This document shows positions 24,653 through 36,412 of a stretch of 64,000 bases of DNA, piece by piece (the stretch's first letter is position 1; each line of letters starts with the position of its first letter). The notes beneath the pieces were generated by a model. That model did no database searches and was not told the DNA's origin. It saw nothing but the letters and a program-made list of their open reading frames with translations. The DNA is from Hymenoscyphus infarciens. Its lineage: Eukaryota; Ascomycota; Leotiomycetes; Helotiales; Helotiaceae. The stretch lies in assembly GCA_001414345.1 (NCBI GenBank), contig LLCB01000013.1, positions 1 through 64,000 of the forward strand, written 5' to 3'. Position numbers and translations under genes: made by a program.

Positions 24653-25460
24653 ATGCCCTTCTTGCCAGTGCACCAAGAAATTCATGCTAACTCACTCAAA
24701 GACATCTACTCAAAATGCTACGGAAAAACCTCCCTAAAATTCGGCTCCAAACCAGTCCTCATCCTCATAGACCCAGTAGTAGCCTACCTCGAGCCTTCTT
24801 CCCCTCTTTACGCACCCTTTCGAATCCGCACGTCAATCCATGGTCAATCTCCTCGCAAAAGCCCATGCCAACAAAATCCCAGTAATTTTCACCTGCGTAG
24901 TCTATAATTCTCCAAGCGAAGGAGGGAAATGGTACATGGAGAAATTACCAGAGGTGTTGTGTTGTTGTTATAAAGGGAATCCATTGAGGGAGTTCGCGGA
25001 GGGGGGGTAATCAGAGAAAGGGGAAGCTGTGGTGGAGAAGAGATATGCGAGTAGTTGTTTTGGGACGGCTCTGAGTGGGTTGCTTGTGGGTTTGGGGTGT
25101 GATTGTACTATTTTGGCGGGGTATAGTACTAGTGGGTGTGTTAGGGCTACTGGTGAGTTGTTTCTTGTTTTCATGACACTGGGGAGCTTGGAATGTGGTT
25201 GTGGTCGTAGTCATGGTTTTTCTTCGCTTCGCCGTTCCGTTTTCCCCTGCATTCGTTATGTGCTGACCACAGGAAAGAGCACTCGACTAGCACTCGACTC
25301 GATGCAACATAACTTCCCTCCTTTCGTCATCCGAGAAACTTGTGGTGATCGTCATGGGTCGGTGAACGATAGTAATCTTTCCGACATGCAGCAGAAATTC
25401 GCGGAGGTGGTTTTCGAGGAGGATATTATGACTTTGATTGATGGGATGAAGAAAACTTAG
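24653..25460 (+). pseudogene. broken isochorismatase-family amidohydrolase
   Basis: The sequence resembles N-carbamoylsarcosine amidase and other cysteine hydrolases of the isochorismatase fold. Two exons (24653-25152 and 25273-25460) flank an intron with GTGAGT donor, GCTGAC branch site and CAG acceptor. The catalytic triad can be placed: Asp in VLILIDPV, Lys in VVEKRYASSCFG and Cys in YSTSGCVRAT. The second exon ends the fold with MQHNFPPFVIRETCGDRHGS. Two lesions break it. An extra base in the CCCTTTCG tract (24814-24821) shifts the frame, and TAA stands in frame at 25008-25010. The downstream frame is otherwise intact, so decay is recent or one lesion is a sequence error. A strain polymorphism is also possible. 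Confidence 0.75.
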
Positions 25461-27128
25461 ACTCCAATTTGAGTAACAATAAAACAATAATAAGAAACCA
25501 AGAATCTCAGCCATGTAGAGAATTCAAACCGGAAAGAATGTTCTCTCTTCAAGTGCCATTGGCGGCACTTGAAAAGAGCGCAAGTGTATGGAGAGTCCGG
25601 CCCTAGTTTCCTCATCAGTTGAGGAGTATCGAGAAGAAGGATAAGTAAGTTTGTGAAGTTCAGGTTGTCGATAGCTCCATTTCTTGAAGAAAGTGGGAAG
25701 AAAAGGAGAAGTAAAGTATGCGAGTGGTGCATGGTAAGTGTAACGCTCACTGCACCCCAAATTCTTCAATCTTTCAAGTATCTTACAATATTTGTGAATG
25801 TCCTAATTGGTTTCCATTGCCACCCTTGAAGAATTGACATCCACTGCGGTCATTTTTGGGAGTGTTTGTAAATGAATACCTGAGAAACACTGCTTTTTGG
25901 TCAATTCATCCTCTCGTATCATTTAATCTCCCCGGTTGCACTTCTGCTCTCCGGACTTGCCTGCCATTCCCGCTAATTTTGATCTTCGAGAAGATAATTC
26001 GTCCCCGAGGCACCGAGGTGACAGAGGATGGGCGGGGGGTTTGGGTAGCACCACAGTCGGGTTTCCGATTTGTTATACTGAGGGGGGTTACGGAGAGAGA
26101 GATGATTGTGTATGGGGAACACGAGCATATTTTCCGTTGTGTTACAGCGAATTTGACAAGGAAACTTGCTCAAACAAGACTTCCAAGTTCAACTTCAAAA
26201 TTCTCAGTCCCTCAAGGTATGAGGCACGATCACTGAACTTGAATTGAAGGCGAAGGGCGTATTTTAAGATGTGCTTGAGTTTTTGGAGGACGAGAATAAA
26301 GGCAATATTCAGCATGGATATCTCGCCAAGCGAGAGGCACCTGCAACACTCAACGTTCTTTATCAACAACGAAGACATCGTACACCCATGACTTACCTTG
26401 ATGTAACCTGAGTATGTCGATTTAAGAAGCTTCATGCCGTGTCGATTGTATGTACGATTGAATTTGCCTGACCAGCTCCCCCTTTTCACAATCGGTTTGC
26501 TCCCCCTTTTCTCAAACCCAAATGAAATGAAGCGAATGTTTCGCTTCGTAAGAGCCTGCTTTTTAGTGGTGTGTGTGAAATTGGAACCTATCTTGCCAAC
26601 TGCCGTGGAACCTGCAGGTCTAAACAAGGGTCTTCGGGGGGTTCAATGCCTATGACTTTGTACTGGCGTTATGTTACGGAGTATCGAGCCAAACAAGGAC
26701 ATATAAGTCCAGTTTTAGGAGGAATTTTGGTCACAAGTTGAGGTTATATTTCTGAAAGAAAAGAGGAGGGTTTTAGTAGTGAAAGATACTGTGGTCAGCT
26801 ACCGGGCCAGACGTTACCTAGCTAGGGCCGGTGCCCTGTAAATCTGGTGGTGGCTGCGCTGCTTACTCCTCCAGCAGCCCCTTGCCCCTGCAAGTCCCGT
26901 CTGCTTCCCGCTCTCTTTGAGTCCCGACGACCTGACTTGATCGGAGCCCCTCTGTGCAATTGCCCTGTTCTTGCCCAACCCGCACGCAACCTCGTACCTA
27001 ACCTCAACCCCAAGCCGCTTGGAAGCGACCTCGAAATTTCAACCCTCGAATCCCTTCACCTCAATCGATCACCATCGCCTTTTTCTCCCCACCAAAAGAC
27101 GCACCCGGCGTGCTGACGAGCTCTCATT
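25461..27128. other. gene-free stretch before the Zn2Cys6 gene
   Basis: Short frames on both strands have no recognisable content. The last 300 bp, from about 26,830, is C-rich and pyrimidine-rich, as is common in fungal promoters and 5' UTRs, and leads into the start codon at 27,129. Confidence 0.5.
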
Positions 27129-30100
27129 ATGGAGATGCCTATGCCTATGCCTATGCCCGGCGCCGAGCAAGCACCACCGCAGCCTGCGAACAGTTATGTG
27201 GGCGGCCAAACCAGGACACCGCCAGCCGGCGCGAATGCCCTCCCCAATTCCCAGACACCAGGACACCCAAGCTTTCGAAGGTACGTGGAGGCATTGTTTG
27301 CGCAACGTCGTGGAGGATCGAGACTGACGCGCAGGATGACAGACAGCGTGCATCCAGAGCTTGTGAGGTATGTACTGTACTATGAAGCAATCCAACCCAA
27401 CCTCCGCCGTGGTCGAAGCGTGCCGAGGCACCGAGGGATCGATTGAAATCGAGGGACTCGAAAATAAATGGGACATTTCAGCTAACCAGATATCGCTGCT
27501 ACTAGACATGCCATGCACGAAAGGTAAGACGCCCCCTCCTCGAGTGTCGGTGGATTGATTGTCGCCAATTCGCAGATGAGGGGATGCTGTTATTAACGCG
27601 GGAACCTAGGTTCGATGCGATGCTGCCAGCTTAGGTGTGCCATGCACCAACTGCGTAGCTTTCTCGATTGAATGCAAGATCCCGACTCCCAAACGGAAGA
27701 AAACAACTGCAGGAAAGGCAAAGGACTCAGATAGGTGTGTGTCGCCGCTCTCAGGAAAGACGGGAATCTAACTGTGCTGCAGTGATCGAGGAGATCCCGT
27801 CGAGGAACGTTCCCCCCGAAACGATTCCCCCTCCCTCACCGAATTGCAGAATATTCGGAGCCAGAACGTCTATAATACACAAGATGGCACCCCTCCAACC
27901 TCTCTCACCGACGCACAGATTCGCCAGCGAGCAGACGACGACAAGACCTACGCGCAATTCATGAAACCCAAATTTACCCGAGCTCCTATCAAGGAAGCAG
28001 GCAGGGTGGCATATCTCGGGGAATCCTCGAACCTCACACTCCTCGTCCATGACCGACATGGCACGGCGGATGTGGTACATTACCCCTTACCTGAAAATGT
28101 GAGAGGGACTCGTGCGAGATTGACGGAGCTGGATAATGTGGAAATCGATATTCTTCACCAAAGAGGGGCATTTTTGCTTCCACCAAGAGGACTCTGCGAT
28201 GAGCTGGTCGACGCATATTTCAACTGGGTGGCCCCGATTGTTCCAGTCATCAACCGAAATCGATTCATGAGACAGTACCGAGACTCCAAGAATCCACCAT
28301 CGCTTCTTTTGCTACAGGCAATTCTATTGGCAGGTTCAAGAGTTTGCACCAATCCCCAACTTATGGATGCCAACGGATCAACCACCCCGGCTGCTTTGAC
28401 CTTTTACAAGCGAGCAAAGGCACTTTACGATGCAAATTATGAAGATGACCGTGTAACGATTGTTCAAGCACTTGTGCTTATGGGTTGGTATTGGGAAGGC
28501 CCAGAAGATGTCACCAAGAACGTATTTTACTGGAGTAGAGTGGCAACCATCGTGGCACAAGGCTCCGGCATGCATCGAAGTGTGGAAGGTTCTCAGCTTT
28601 GCAAGGCTGACAAGAGACTGTGGAAGCGAATTTGGTGGACTCTTTTTACTCGTGATCGTTCAGTCGCCGTTGCACTGGGACGACCAGTTCATATCAACAC
28701 CGACGACTCGGATGTGGAAATGGTTTCCGAGGAAGATTTCATCGAGGACGAGGACGATCAGCCCAGCGAATATCCTCCAGATGTCTTGCACGTTCAATTC
28801 TTCTTGCAATATGTCAAATTATGTGAGATCATGGGGCTCGTTCTTTCGCAGCAGTATTCTGTCGCTTCCAAAGCTCGACGCCAGAACGCAATCGACCTTA
28901 CCCATAGTGACATGGCCCTGGCTGATTGGCTTCAAAACTGTCCCAAAGAAGTCTACTGGGAGTCTCCAAGACACCATTTTTGGTCAGCTCTACTTCATTC
29001 TAACTACTACACCACCCTTTGCTTGCTCCATCGGGCCCATATGCCACCTGCTAGCGGTCGAGGTGGTGTCAGTCATATGGAAGATAGCGCCTACCCATCA
29101 CGAAACATCGCATTCCAGGCCGCTTCTATGATTACCTCGATTATCGAAAATCTCAGTGCCCATGACGAGCTTCGTTACTGCCCGGCTTTTGTCGTCTACA
29201 GTCTATTTTCTGCACTCATCATGCACGTTTACCAGATGAGATCTTCGGTGCCCTCTGTTGTCCAAGCAACCCAGGAGAGATTGCGAATCTGTATGAACGC
29301 TTTGAAGGACGTATCAAGGGTTTGGCTGGTTGCTAAGATGGTTTACACCTTGTTCGAGTCAATATTGGGTAACAAGGTTCTCGAGGAACGCCTTCAAAAA
29401 GCTGCTGGTAAGCGCCACAAGAAGATGGCTCAGAGCCTGTCAGCTGGTATCTACCAAGCGCAAGCTCAACAGGTCAAGAGAGAAGAGCCACAAAAGCGCA
29501 AATACGATGATATGGCTCTCGATTTTGGAGCTGTCAATAGCACACCAGCACCTCAAGAATCCTATGAGCGATCCCGACCTCAAACTCCGAGCCAAACTCC
29601 CTCTCGTGAGCTTCCAGGAGGCCCAATGGCACCACCCATTGCCTCACCCAATGCAAGAACTAACGCGGATGCCTTTATGGGTGGATCCAATTCGCGACCT
29701 CATACTAGACCCCCAACTCCATTTAATCCTTCATTCTCTGTTCCAGCAACTCCTCCCGACCTTTATCTTGTCACCAGGAACTCGCCCAATTTATCACAGT
29801 CAGTGTGGGAAAACTTCCAACCTGATCAACTATTCCCAGAAGGTTCAGCTAGCATGCATGCCAATCAATTTTCGCCTCAACAACCACATCACAATAACCT
29901 AGACCCCAATCTTATGGGCTCTCACTTGAACATGCAGCCACAGATGCAACCCCAGCACAATTCTCCTCTGCCACAACGAATGCGTGGTCAACAACAGCCT
30001 GGAATGGGTGGTAGTCCACCACAGAACGCTTTTCTTCAGCCGGGGATGCCAGGTTATCAACAGGCTCCAGTCATGGGATATCAAGCATTCGAGAATACAG

Positions 30101-30303
30101 TACATGATGGACAAGGCGCTAGCCCGAGTGATACATTGAGTAACGCCTCGGCGCAAGCAGTTCCTATGACTATGAATGTGGAAGACTGGTAAGTTTATTC
30201 GTCATGGACTGTAGGTCATCCTTACTAAACCTTGGGTTCTAGGTTTCAATTTTTCGGCATCAATGGTGATCTTAGCGGTCTGAATGGTGATGGCCCTCTA
30301 TAG
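27129..30303 (+). CDS. Zn2Cys6 transcription factor, FarB/CTF1-beta-like
   Basis: Six exons: 27129-27280, 27343-27367, 27506-27523, 27610-27734, 27783-30188 and 30243-30303, giving 928 aa. The zinc cluster is assembled from exons 2-4, two of which are only 25 and 18 nt: C58, C61, C68, C77, C80 and C87 (C-x2-C-x6-C-x8-C-x2-C-x6-C), followed by a basic KRKK stretch. The large exon 5 carries the fungal-specific transcription factor middle homology region (about residues 190-550), including LLLLQAILLAGSRVC, YWSRVATIVAQGSGMHR and KRIWWTLFTRDRSVAVALGRP. A Q/P/N/M-rich tail ends in DWFQFFGINGDL, created by the last splice. ACETCHARKVRCDA..PCTNCVAFSIECKIP resembles the cutinase/fatty-acid regulators CTF1-beta and FarB. 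That subfamily call is moderate; the factor class is certain. It acts in the nucleus. Confidence 0.88.
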
Positions 30304-31039
30304 GCTCAATACTATTATCACAACTCTTTGCTGGGATCTAGGGAGGCGTTTGAGGAGTGATTTGCTTGCATTTCCGTACAGTGCAGGATGCGGTTTTACT
30401 GACGATGGGAAATGAGGTGTGATGGGCATATATCCATAGCTGTGTTTTATACAAAAGCGGTTTATCTAATACTTTCCATGTGGCTATTATTGCTGGGAAG
30501 GCATGATGCCGAATGGGACGAAAGACGAATTCCTGTCTGGGTGTTTTCAGATTTCTATTCCAAAATCATCTCATTGCAGTTGAGGTGGTACTTGATCGTC
30601 TATGTGTGTTATACAAGTGAATTACTTTCCTGGTAGCCGTCATTCAGCCTCATGCACCCCACGTTGAAACTCGCCCGACAATCTTGTTGGCCCCTCCGAC
30701 TCGGACCCCAGACCGGAGATAGACAAAAGGGGCCACCGTAACCGTAACCGTAATCGACCCGCTCGTTCCAGCATGGGGACACCTCAGCCTGTCGACGTCC
30801 TAGAATAGATCCCTTGAATTGGGATTAAATCATCTATACTCTGTACCAAGAATTCACCAATCTTACGATCCCCCCTTCTTTATTCAGCAATGACCCAAGT
30901 CCTGTAGCCCACCCGACGTCTTGAATCGCATTGGTTCAGTGATTACAGTAATCGCTCTCATGCGAACAGATCCCTCGAAACGGGCTGCTCTTGCGCACCC
31001 TCCACCATTATTAACACCACATCTTCAACACCTTCAATC
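30304..31039. other. intergenic stretch, promoter of LysM gene
   Basis: Holds the 3' UTR of the Zn2Cys6 gene and the upstream region of the LysM gene. A short CCGTAA hexamer run (about 30737-30755) is the only repeat seen. No further gene is supported. Confidence 0.55.
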
Positions 31040-32977
31040 ATGATATCCTCCTCCTCGCGATCGACCACGCCGAACCCGCGCTCCGATTCCCCTCGCATGA
31101 ACTCCAGCTCTAATATCCGAACGAGAAAACAGAGGCCTACCAATCTATTGGACGACCAGGAACAAGAGCTTAGAAGTGCCTCTGGAAGTAGGGCGAGCAG
31201 CAGAGAGGGACGGAGAGGCGTGAGCCCTATACCACAGAAACACCCGAGTCGGAAAAGCGGTGTTGCAGGCAGGGAGAAGGATGCCAGGACGGTAGGGGGT
31301 TATTTGGCCCCTGGGGGAAACAAGAATGGATGGGGGAGTTCGAGTGCTAGTAATTCCAGGTCTACTAGTCCAGCTGTGGGAGGGGGTATGTGGAATACGG
31401 GGTGGATGAGTAGTGCCTTTCAACAGGTTGCTACTTCGGTTTTGGGGAGCATGGCCCCGGACGAAGAGGCATCTAGTAATGGGTATGGAGGGGCTAAGGG
31501 GAAGGCGAGGCGAAGAGCGGGCAGTGGAGCGACGAAGAAGGCCACACTTGATCGATGGGGTGTGGAGCCAGACGCGGAGGACAAATTACAGGAAACAGAA
31601 ATTGGAATGGGCAGTACGAAGGAGCGAGAGGCCGCAGTGAGAGCGAAGAAGACACAACGGATTTTGGAAGGCAGAGACGACGATAGCAAGATTTTGGATA
31701 CGAATGGGAAGTATAAACGGCGGACTTCGACTGACGACCAGAGGCCCTCCAGTGCGCAGGAGGAGGGAGATGCGCTGGTGTACATCCACCACGTACAAAA
31801 ACAAGATACATTTGCTGGAGTGGTACTAAGGTATAATTGCCCCAAGGAGGTTTTCAAGAAAGCCAATGGGTTATGGTCGGAAGGAGGTTTGCCATTTCGA
31901 AAGACGGTTGTCCTGCCGGTTGACGCTTGCGCGATCAAGGGACGACCGTGTGATCCACCTTCAGGCAATTCCCCATATCAAGGAGTTGATCTCCTAGCGC
32001 CAACTCCAGGGATGGAAGAATCTCCCTTTACAACTGGCGACACTTGGCCGCCAAACTCAGCATCTTCAGGAACGTCTGCAGAACGGCCCGAAAATGATGA
32101 CAACCCTTGGACCCACGTAAGATGGGTCCTAATCGATTCATCACCAAATTCCAAGCCAGTCGAAATTGGAAGAATGTCACGGAAAACTCTTGGATATTTC
32201 CCGCCTCGACGGCGAAAGAGTTTACACACTCATTCGGCCGTCTCTACCCCTCGCGGTTCTTTGGATTTGAACCGCCTTTCGTTATTATCACAATCTTCCA
32301 ATGATCCCTCTCAAAGTTCAGCGAGTACACCCTCAAGACGAACTAGTAATCTTGGTCCACGGCCCTCGCAGCCTCTAGGTTTGATTGGGAGTTATTTCCC
32401 CACTTCCCAACCTACTGTTCGCTCTCACCGTCGTCGTGAAAGCGTGGGTGAGGCTGCAAATCGACTTGGATGGATGCAAGGGCCTGGCGGCGTAGGTACG
32501 CTCGGTAAAAACGTACGCAGGCCTGGACCCTCGAATGATGGTCTGAATAGCTGGGCCAAGAAACATATTCCTGGTCTTGCGATTGATGATCTACCCAGCA
32601 CGAGTCTCATGGGCACAGAGAGTGCGCAGTTTGGATTTGGTGATGAACTCGCTGCTATTGCCGAGGGACCGATACATGGAACTGCCAGTGGGACGACGAC
32701 TCCGGGGAATATGGGTTTGGAGAATGCTGCTGCTGCGGTGGAGGGATTCTTTAGGAAGTTGGTTGTCAAGGGACCTGGGACGCCAAGATTGGGTCCGAGG
32801 AGGGAGAGTGATCTTATTGAGTTACTTGATGGAGCGGGGAGTGATGATGGGAGGGGGTTTGAGATTAGTCCTGGGAGAGTGAGGAGCTCGACACCTTTGG
32901 GCAGTGGAAGGGAAGACCTGGAGGGGGTCATAAGAGGAAGGAGTTCTGCTGGGACTAAAGGGGGTAAGGGCGACTAA
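31040..32977 (+). CDS. intracellular LysM-domain protein
   Basis: A single exon of 645 aa starting at the first ATG of the frame. Residues 1-240 are S/R/G/P-rich and probably disordered. One LysM motif lies at about residues 245-292 (VYIHHVQKQDTFAGVVLRYN, then CPKEVFKKANGLW and a PFRKTVVLPV end). The rest is again S/P/R-rich, with an SRKTLGYFPPRRRKSLHTHS segment and many possible phosphorylation sites. There is no signal peptide or membrane segment. It therefore fits the cytosolic LYSMD-like group of fungal LysM proteins, not secreted chitin-binding effectors. In vivo function is unknown. A short intron cannot be excluded but none is needed. Confidence 0.8.
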   Translation: MISSSSRSTTPNPRSDSPRMNSSSNIRTRKQRPTNLLDDQEQELRSASGSRASSREGRRGVSPIPQKHPSRKSGVAGREKDARTVGGYLAPGGNKNGWGSSSASNSRSTSPAVGGGMWNTGWMSSAFQQVATSVLGSMAPDEEASSNGYGGAKGKARRRAGSGATKKATLDRWGVEPDAEDKLQETEIGMGSTKEREAAVRAKKTQRILEGRDDDSKILDTNGKYKRRTSTDDQRPSSAQEEGDALVYIHHVQKQDTFAGVVLRYNCPKEVFKKANGLWSEGGLPFRKTVVLPVDACAIKGRPCDPPSGNSPYQGVDLLAPTPGMEESPFTTGDTWPPNSASSGTSAERPENDDNPWTHVRWVLIDSSPNSKPVEIGRMSRKTLGYFPPRRRKSLHTHSAVSTPRGSLDLNRLSLLSQSSNDPSQSSASTPSRRTSNLGPRPSQPLGLIGSYFPTSQPTVRSHRRRESVGEAANRLGWMQGPGGVGTLGKNVRRPGPSNDGLNSWAKKHIPGLAIDDLPSTSLMGTESAQFGFGDELAAIAEGPIHGTASGTTTPGNMGLENAAAAVEGFFRKLVVKGPGTPRLGPRRESDLIELLDGAGSDDGRGFEISPGRVRSSTPLGSGREDLEGVIRGRSSAGTKGGKGD

Positions 32978-35900
32978 ATACGCGAATGCTCTTTTTGAGG
33001 CGGAGGTGGTATGATAGGTTGAGACTCATGGTGTCAGTGGTGTTCTCTCAAGTCCATTTCTAGTTTTTTGTTCAAAGATGGCATGGAGCATAGGTGGTAT
33101 TGGCGTATAGTTTTTTTTGGCTTCTGGAAATAAGCCAGTCTGTTTTTCCTGGGTAGTCTTGGGTGGGTGGATGGTGTGTGAAATAAAGATTAGCCACGGT
33201 AACATGGGGGAATGGGGTGGTTGTTTAGATATATTGGATACCTTTTCAAAAGGACTTGTTTTTTGCATTATGCGATTGAGAAGCAGGGCAATCCAAGTAC
33301 CACTGAGGGGGAACGGAGAGAGAACATATTTGGGTTTGGATCCAAGTCAAATTTGTCTTTCATCGCCCTGCAAAAACATGTGTAACGAGCGGGCAAGTCA
33401 CGCTTTCGGCCCCCAAACTTGGTTTGTTGGCTTATCCAAAGGGTATCGAGTAACCCATCACTTATCGCGTAAGCCAGATATCAAGTTTGGGGGCCAAAAA
33501 TAATAGCGAGTAAACCATCAATTGACCAGTAAGCTGAAGAAATGTTAGCGAGTAAGCTAGTAAATATTGGGGCCAAAAATTTGCGAGTAAGCCGCGAGTA
33601 AACCAAGAGTACGCTACGGGTGAGTTATAGATTAGCCAATGCATATATCAGGGGCCAAAAAAGAGGGGTTCGCGTAAGCTGTCAGTTAACGAGTAAGCCA
33701 TCACCTGAAAATCGTGACTACGGTCTCGAGATATTTTTCCAGAAAAATCGAGGGAGTATGAACTCAATTATTCTTGTCTAACTATTGTTAGGTGACCTAT
33801 AAATGGTACGACCTTTTTACGTGATGTTTTATAAGATAGGGGTCTTAGTAGGTAATCTACATATTGTCGCTCTACTTCTTCTCACTCTAAAAAAAAAAAC
33901 TCTTAGCTCTTTTATATTCTTACACATCTAGATTTTAGATACCTAATGGTATATAAGGAGAGTGGATGTCTTTTAATTCGTTATGGATTTTTCCAGCGTC
34001 GCGAGTATATACTTTGAACTCTATTTAGTTAGATCTTCTCAAATAATAACGTTTAATAAACACTATTTCTACAAGTATCTTGAATTATGTATTCTTTAAG
34101 ATAGCTAAACTTTCTTCAGTTTATTTAGTTTTTTTTAAATATTCTTGCACAATTGTGTGGAACAAAGTTTGTTCAGATAACTTTTAAGAATCTTAGGATT
34201 GTAGACAATGACTTTGTCACTTTAGAGATCGTCGAGTAAGATACTTGCTTGAGTAGATTTGAAAATTGAACTTGCTAGACTAACTGTTTATTCAAAATTG
34301 ACTACACCCATAATAGGTGAATAAGATATACTATGCTGTTTATTTTCTATTTCTTACAGCCTTCTCACATATGAAATAAGGACATCCATCATTCAATTCT
34401 TGCATTCTCCCTAATAACTTTACTTATGCCTATTTTTGTACTATCGCCCGTTTCTCCCTGGAAGCAAACAGTGACGGTGGTAAACAATCTCCTAATAAAG
34501 CTGTTGACCAAATGTCTTTTATTGACTTCAAGTTTCCTGAAAACTTCACCATGTTACTCGTATTGTCACTTGACTTCTGAAGAGGAAATTTCAGAATCAG
34601 ATAAACCACAGTTTGGAGGATATTTCTTAGTTTACGGTGAAATTCGTACCCTTCTCCGTATACCATAAACAACTGTTGATCCAAGGAAGATGCATGGTCT
34701 AACTCACCTAAAGGCAACCAGCTATTTCTACTCCAAAAACACTTTCACGGCCTCTACTTTGTAACAAAACTCTGCTACCATTTCATTTGTCTGAACTGAG
34801 CTAGCTTGACGTAGTGAGAAGCTTTTGGCACACCTACGGGTGGTGTGCATTCATGTTATACAACTAGCATAGAATGAATAGACTCTACTATAAAAAGTTC
34901 TAGCAGTGGTAGCTGCTAGAGGGGTTGTTAGTCTAGTGGGTTGTTAGTCTTGAGTTCCAATTACCTCTGGGTTGGATGGATTGCTTGCTATTTTTTAGGT
35001 GACAAGATTCTCCCTTAAACCAAAAATCCCCAAATGAAATACTCGCAAGACAAGTCTGGGCTCCGTCTGCACGGAGCGATATGGAAATTGCATAAAATCA
35101 CGACCTATATAAGTGTTAATAACTCCACATAACCAAACCCTAGAGTAGCTACTAATATACACACACCTTAGGGAAATAGCTTGTAACAAAGGCCTTGCAA
35201 GTTTTAGGTGACCTAATAATAACCATATCTTGTAAGAATATCTCGTAAAATAGTCTAGCTATTTGTAGGTTATCTGCTCTTTGCACCAGCCGCTACATCC
35301 CTATTCCGTGTTTTCTTCCGTATTTTAATCTATTTTCCAATATTAACAATAGCAAGTCGTATTACAGTTTGTCCAGCGTGTATTAATAAAGATTTGTGCC
35401 AACGATGCCCCTTTCTTTTCTAGAGGATGGTTGAACCAGATTGTAATAGAATAGACAAGGAAACCTCTTTGCGATTGAGGACTTATTGAAGCTTTATATC
35501 AGTAACTGTTGAAATTCATGTTTTCCAAGCAAATTTGCGAGGTACTCGTTTTGACTTGCTACTTTTCATACGATGAAAATGCTGGTTTCACTTCTACCCT
35601 TTGTCGTTCAACAAGAGCAACTCAAATCAATCTGAGGAATCAAATCAAAGTTAATAGACGATCCAGACAACCCACCTACTTTACCCATCACCTCCGTCAC
35701 CTAACGCCCTCTTTCAATCCAAACAACATCCGCAGACGAAATCTATTCAATAAAAATCGTCCAAAAAGGCGTGGGATAATGAATCTCGATTTTCTTAGTC
35801 CTTTTCATCTATTCAATTTGATTTCCCGAGAGCATCTTATATAACCTCGGTAGTCAAGTGTGACGACACAGTTCCCTACGCTTGAACTTCCTCTTACGTG

Positions 35901-36412
35901 ACCTGTAGTTTTAGAACTTGATTTGATACCCAAGTAGTGTGATATAGCATGGCTCATCCTGGGTAACTTGTCCTGTATCCCACAAGACGAAAACAAACAA
36001 TTAGAAATGCTACGCAGTAAGAATCTCTCTCTATACTCCACCTACACCCACCACCGCTCCCCCTATCACCGCAGAAAGTCTCAGACAATAAAATATACCA
36101 TGCCAAAAGCTTTCGAAGAACCGCGAAAATGCAACTCTCTTCCAAACCTTCTCGACGAACAGGTATAATCGTCCCACAAATTCTCGCACAGTACCCAGAT
36201 ACTCAAAGGAAAGCACGAAACCCCCCAACTAAGCAGAAAAAAGATGCGAATAGAAAATAGACTTCGTAAAATGCATCCATTGTTTTGAAATAAAACATAT
36301 CATTTTTGTACATGTGTACCATCGGGCATTTTTTCTAACTTCCAAAAAAAACCATATCATAAAACGCCGGCTCGCATGCAATCCAACAACAAAAAGCAAA
36401 AATATCATGATT
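32978..36412. other. AT-rich gene-poor block
   Basis: Begins with the 3' UTR of the LysM gene, then the short-repeat cluster at 33407-33710, then about 1.5 kb of AT-rich, degenerate sequence (33,720-35,400) that looks like an old, partly RIP-damaged element. Toward 36.0-36.4 kb composition returns to normal and the 3' flank of the beta-lyase gene begins. Frames up to 111 codons occur but none is convincing. Confidence 0.5.
33407..33710. repeat. cluster of GGGGCC and GAGTAA short repeats
   Basis: GGGGCCAAAA starts at about 33490, 33569 and 33651, roughly 80 bp apart. An inverted relative lies at 33408, so that GGCCCCCAAACTTG (33408-33421) and CAAGTTTGGGGGCC (33482-33495) form a perfect 14-bp inverted repeat. 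Between them sit at least eight CGAGTAA or CGCGTAA motifs, three of them in the longer form GAGTAAnCCATCA (33448, 33509, 33691). The arrangement resembles subterminal repeats at the end of a mobile element, but no matching second end was found. Confidence 0.7.

Noticed and set aside
26142..26627. 161-codon minus-strand frame
   Set aside because: No motif, no plausible start context and overlapping frames of similar length on the other strand.
34900..34980. tRNA-like A box (GTTAGTCTAGTGG)
   Set aside because: No matching B box at the right distance and no acceptor or T-stem pairing could be drawn.
35509..35844. 111-codon plus-strand frame in the AT-rich block
   Set aside because: Composition is like surrounding degenerate DNA and no family is recognisable.
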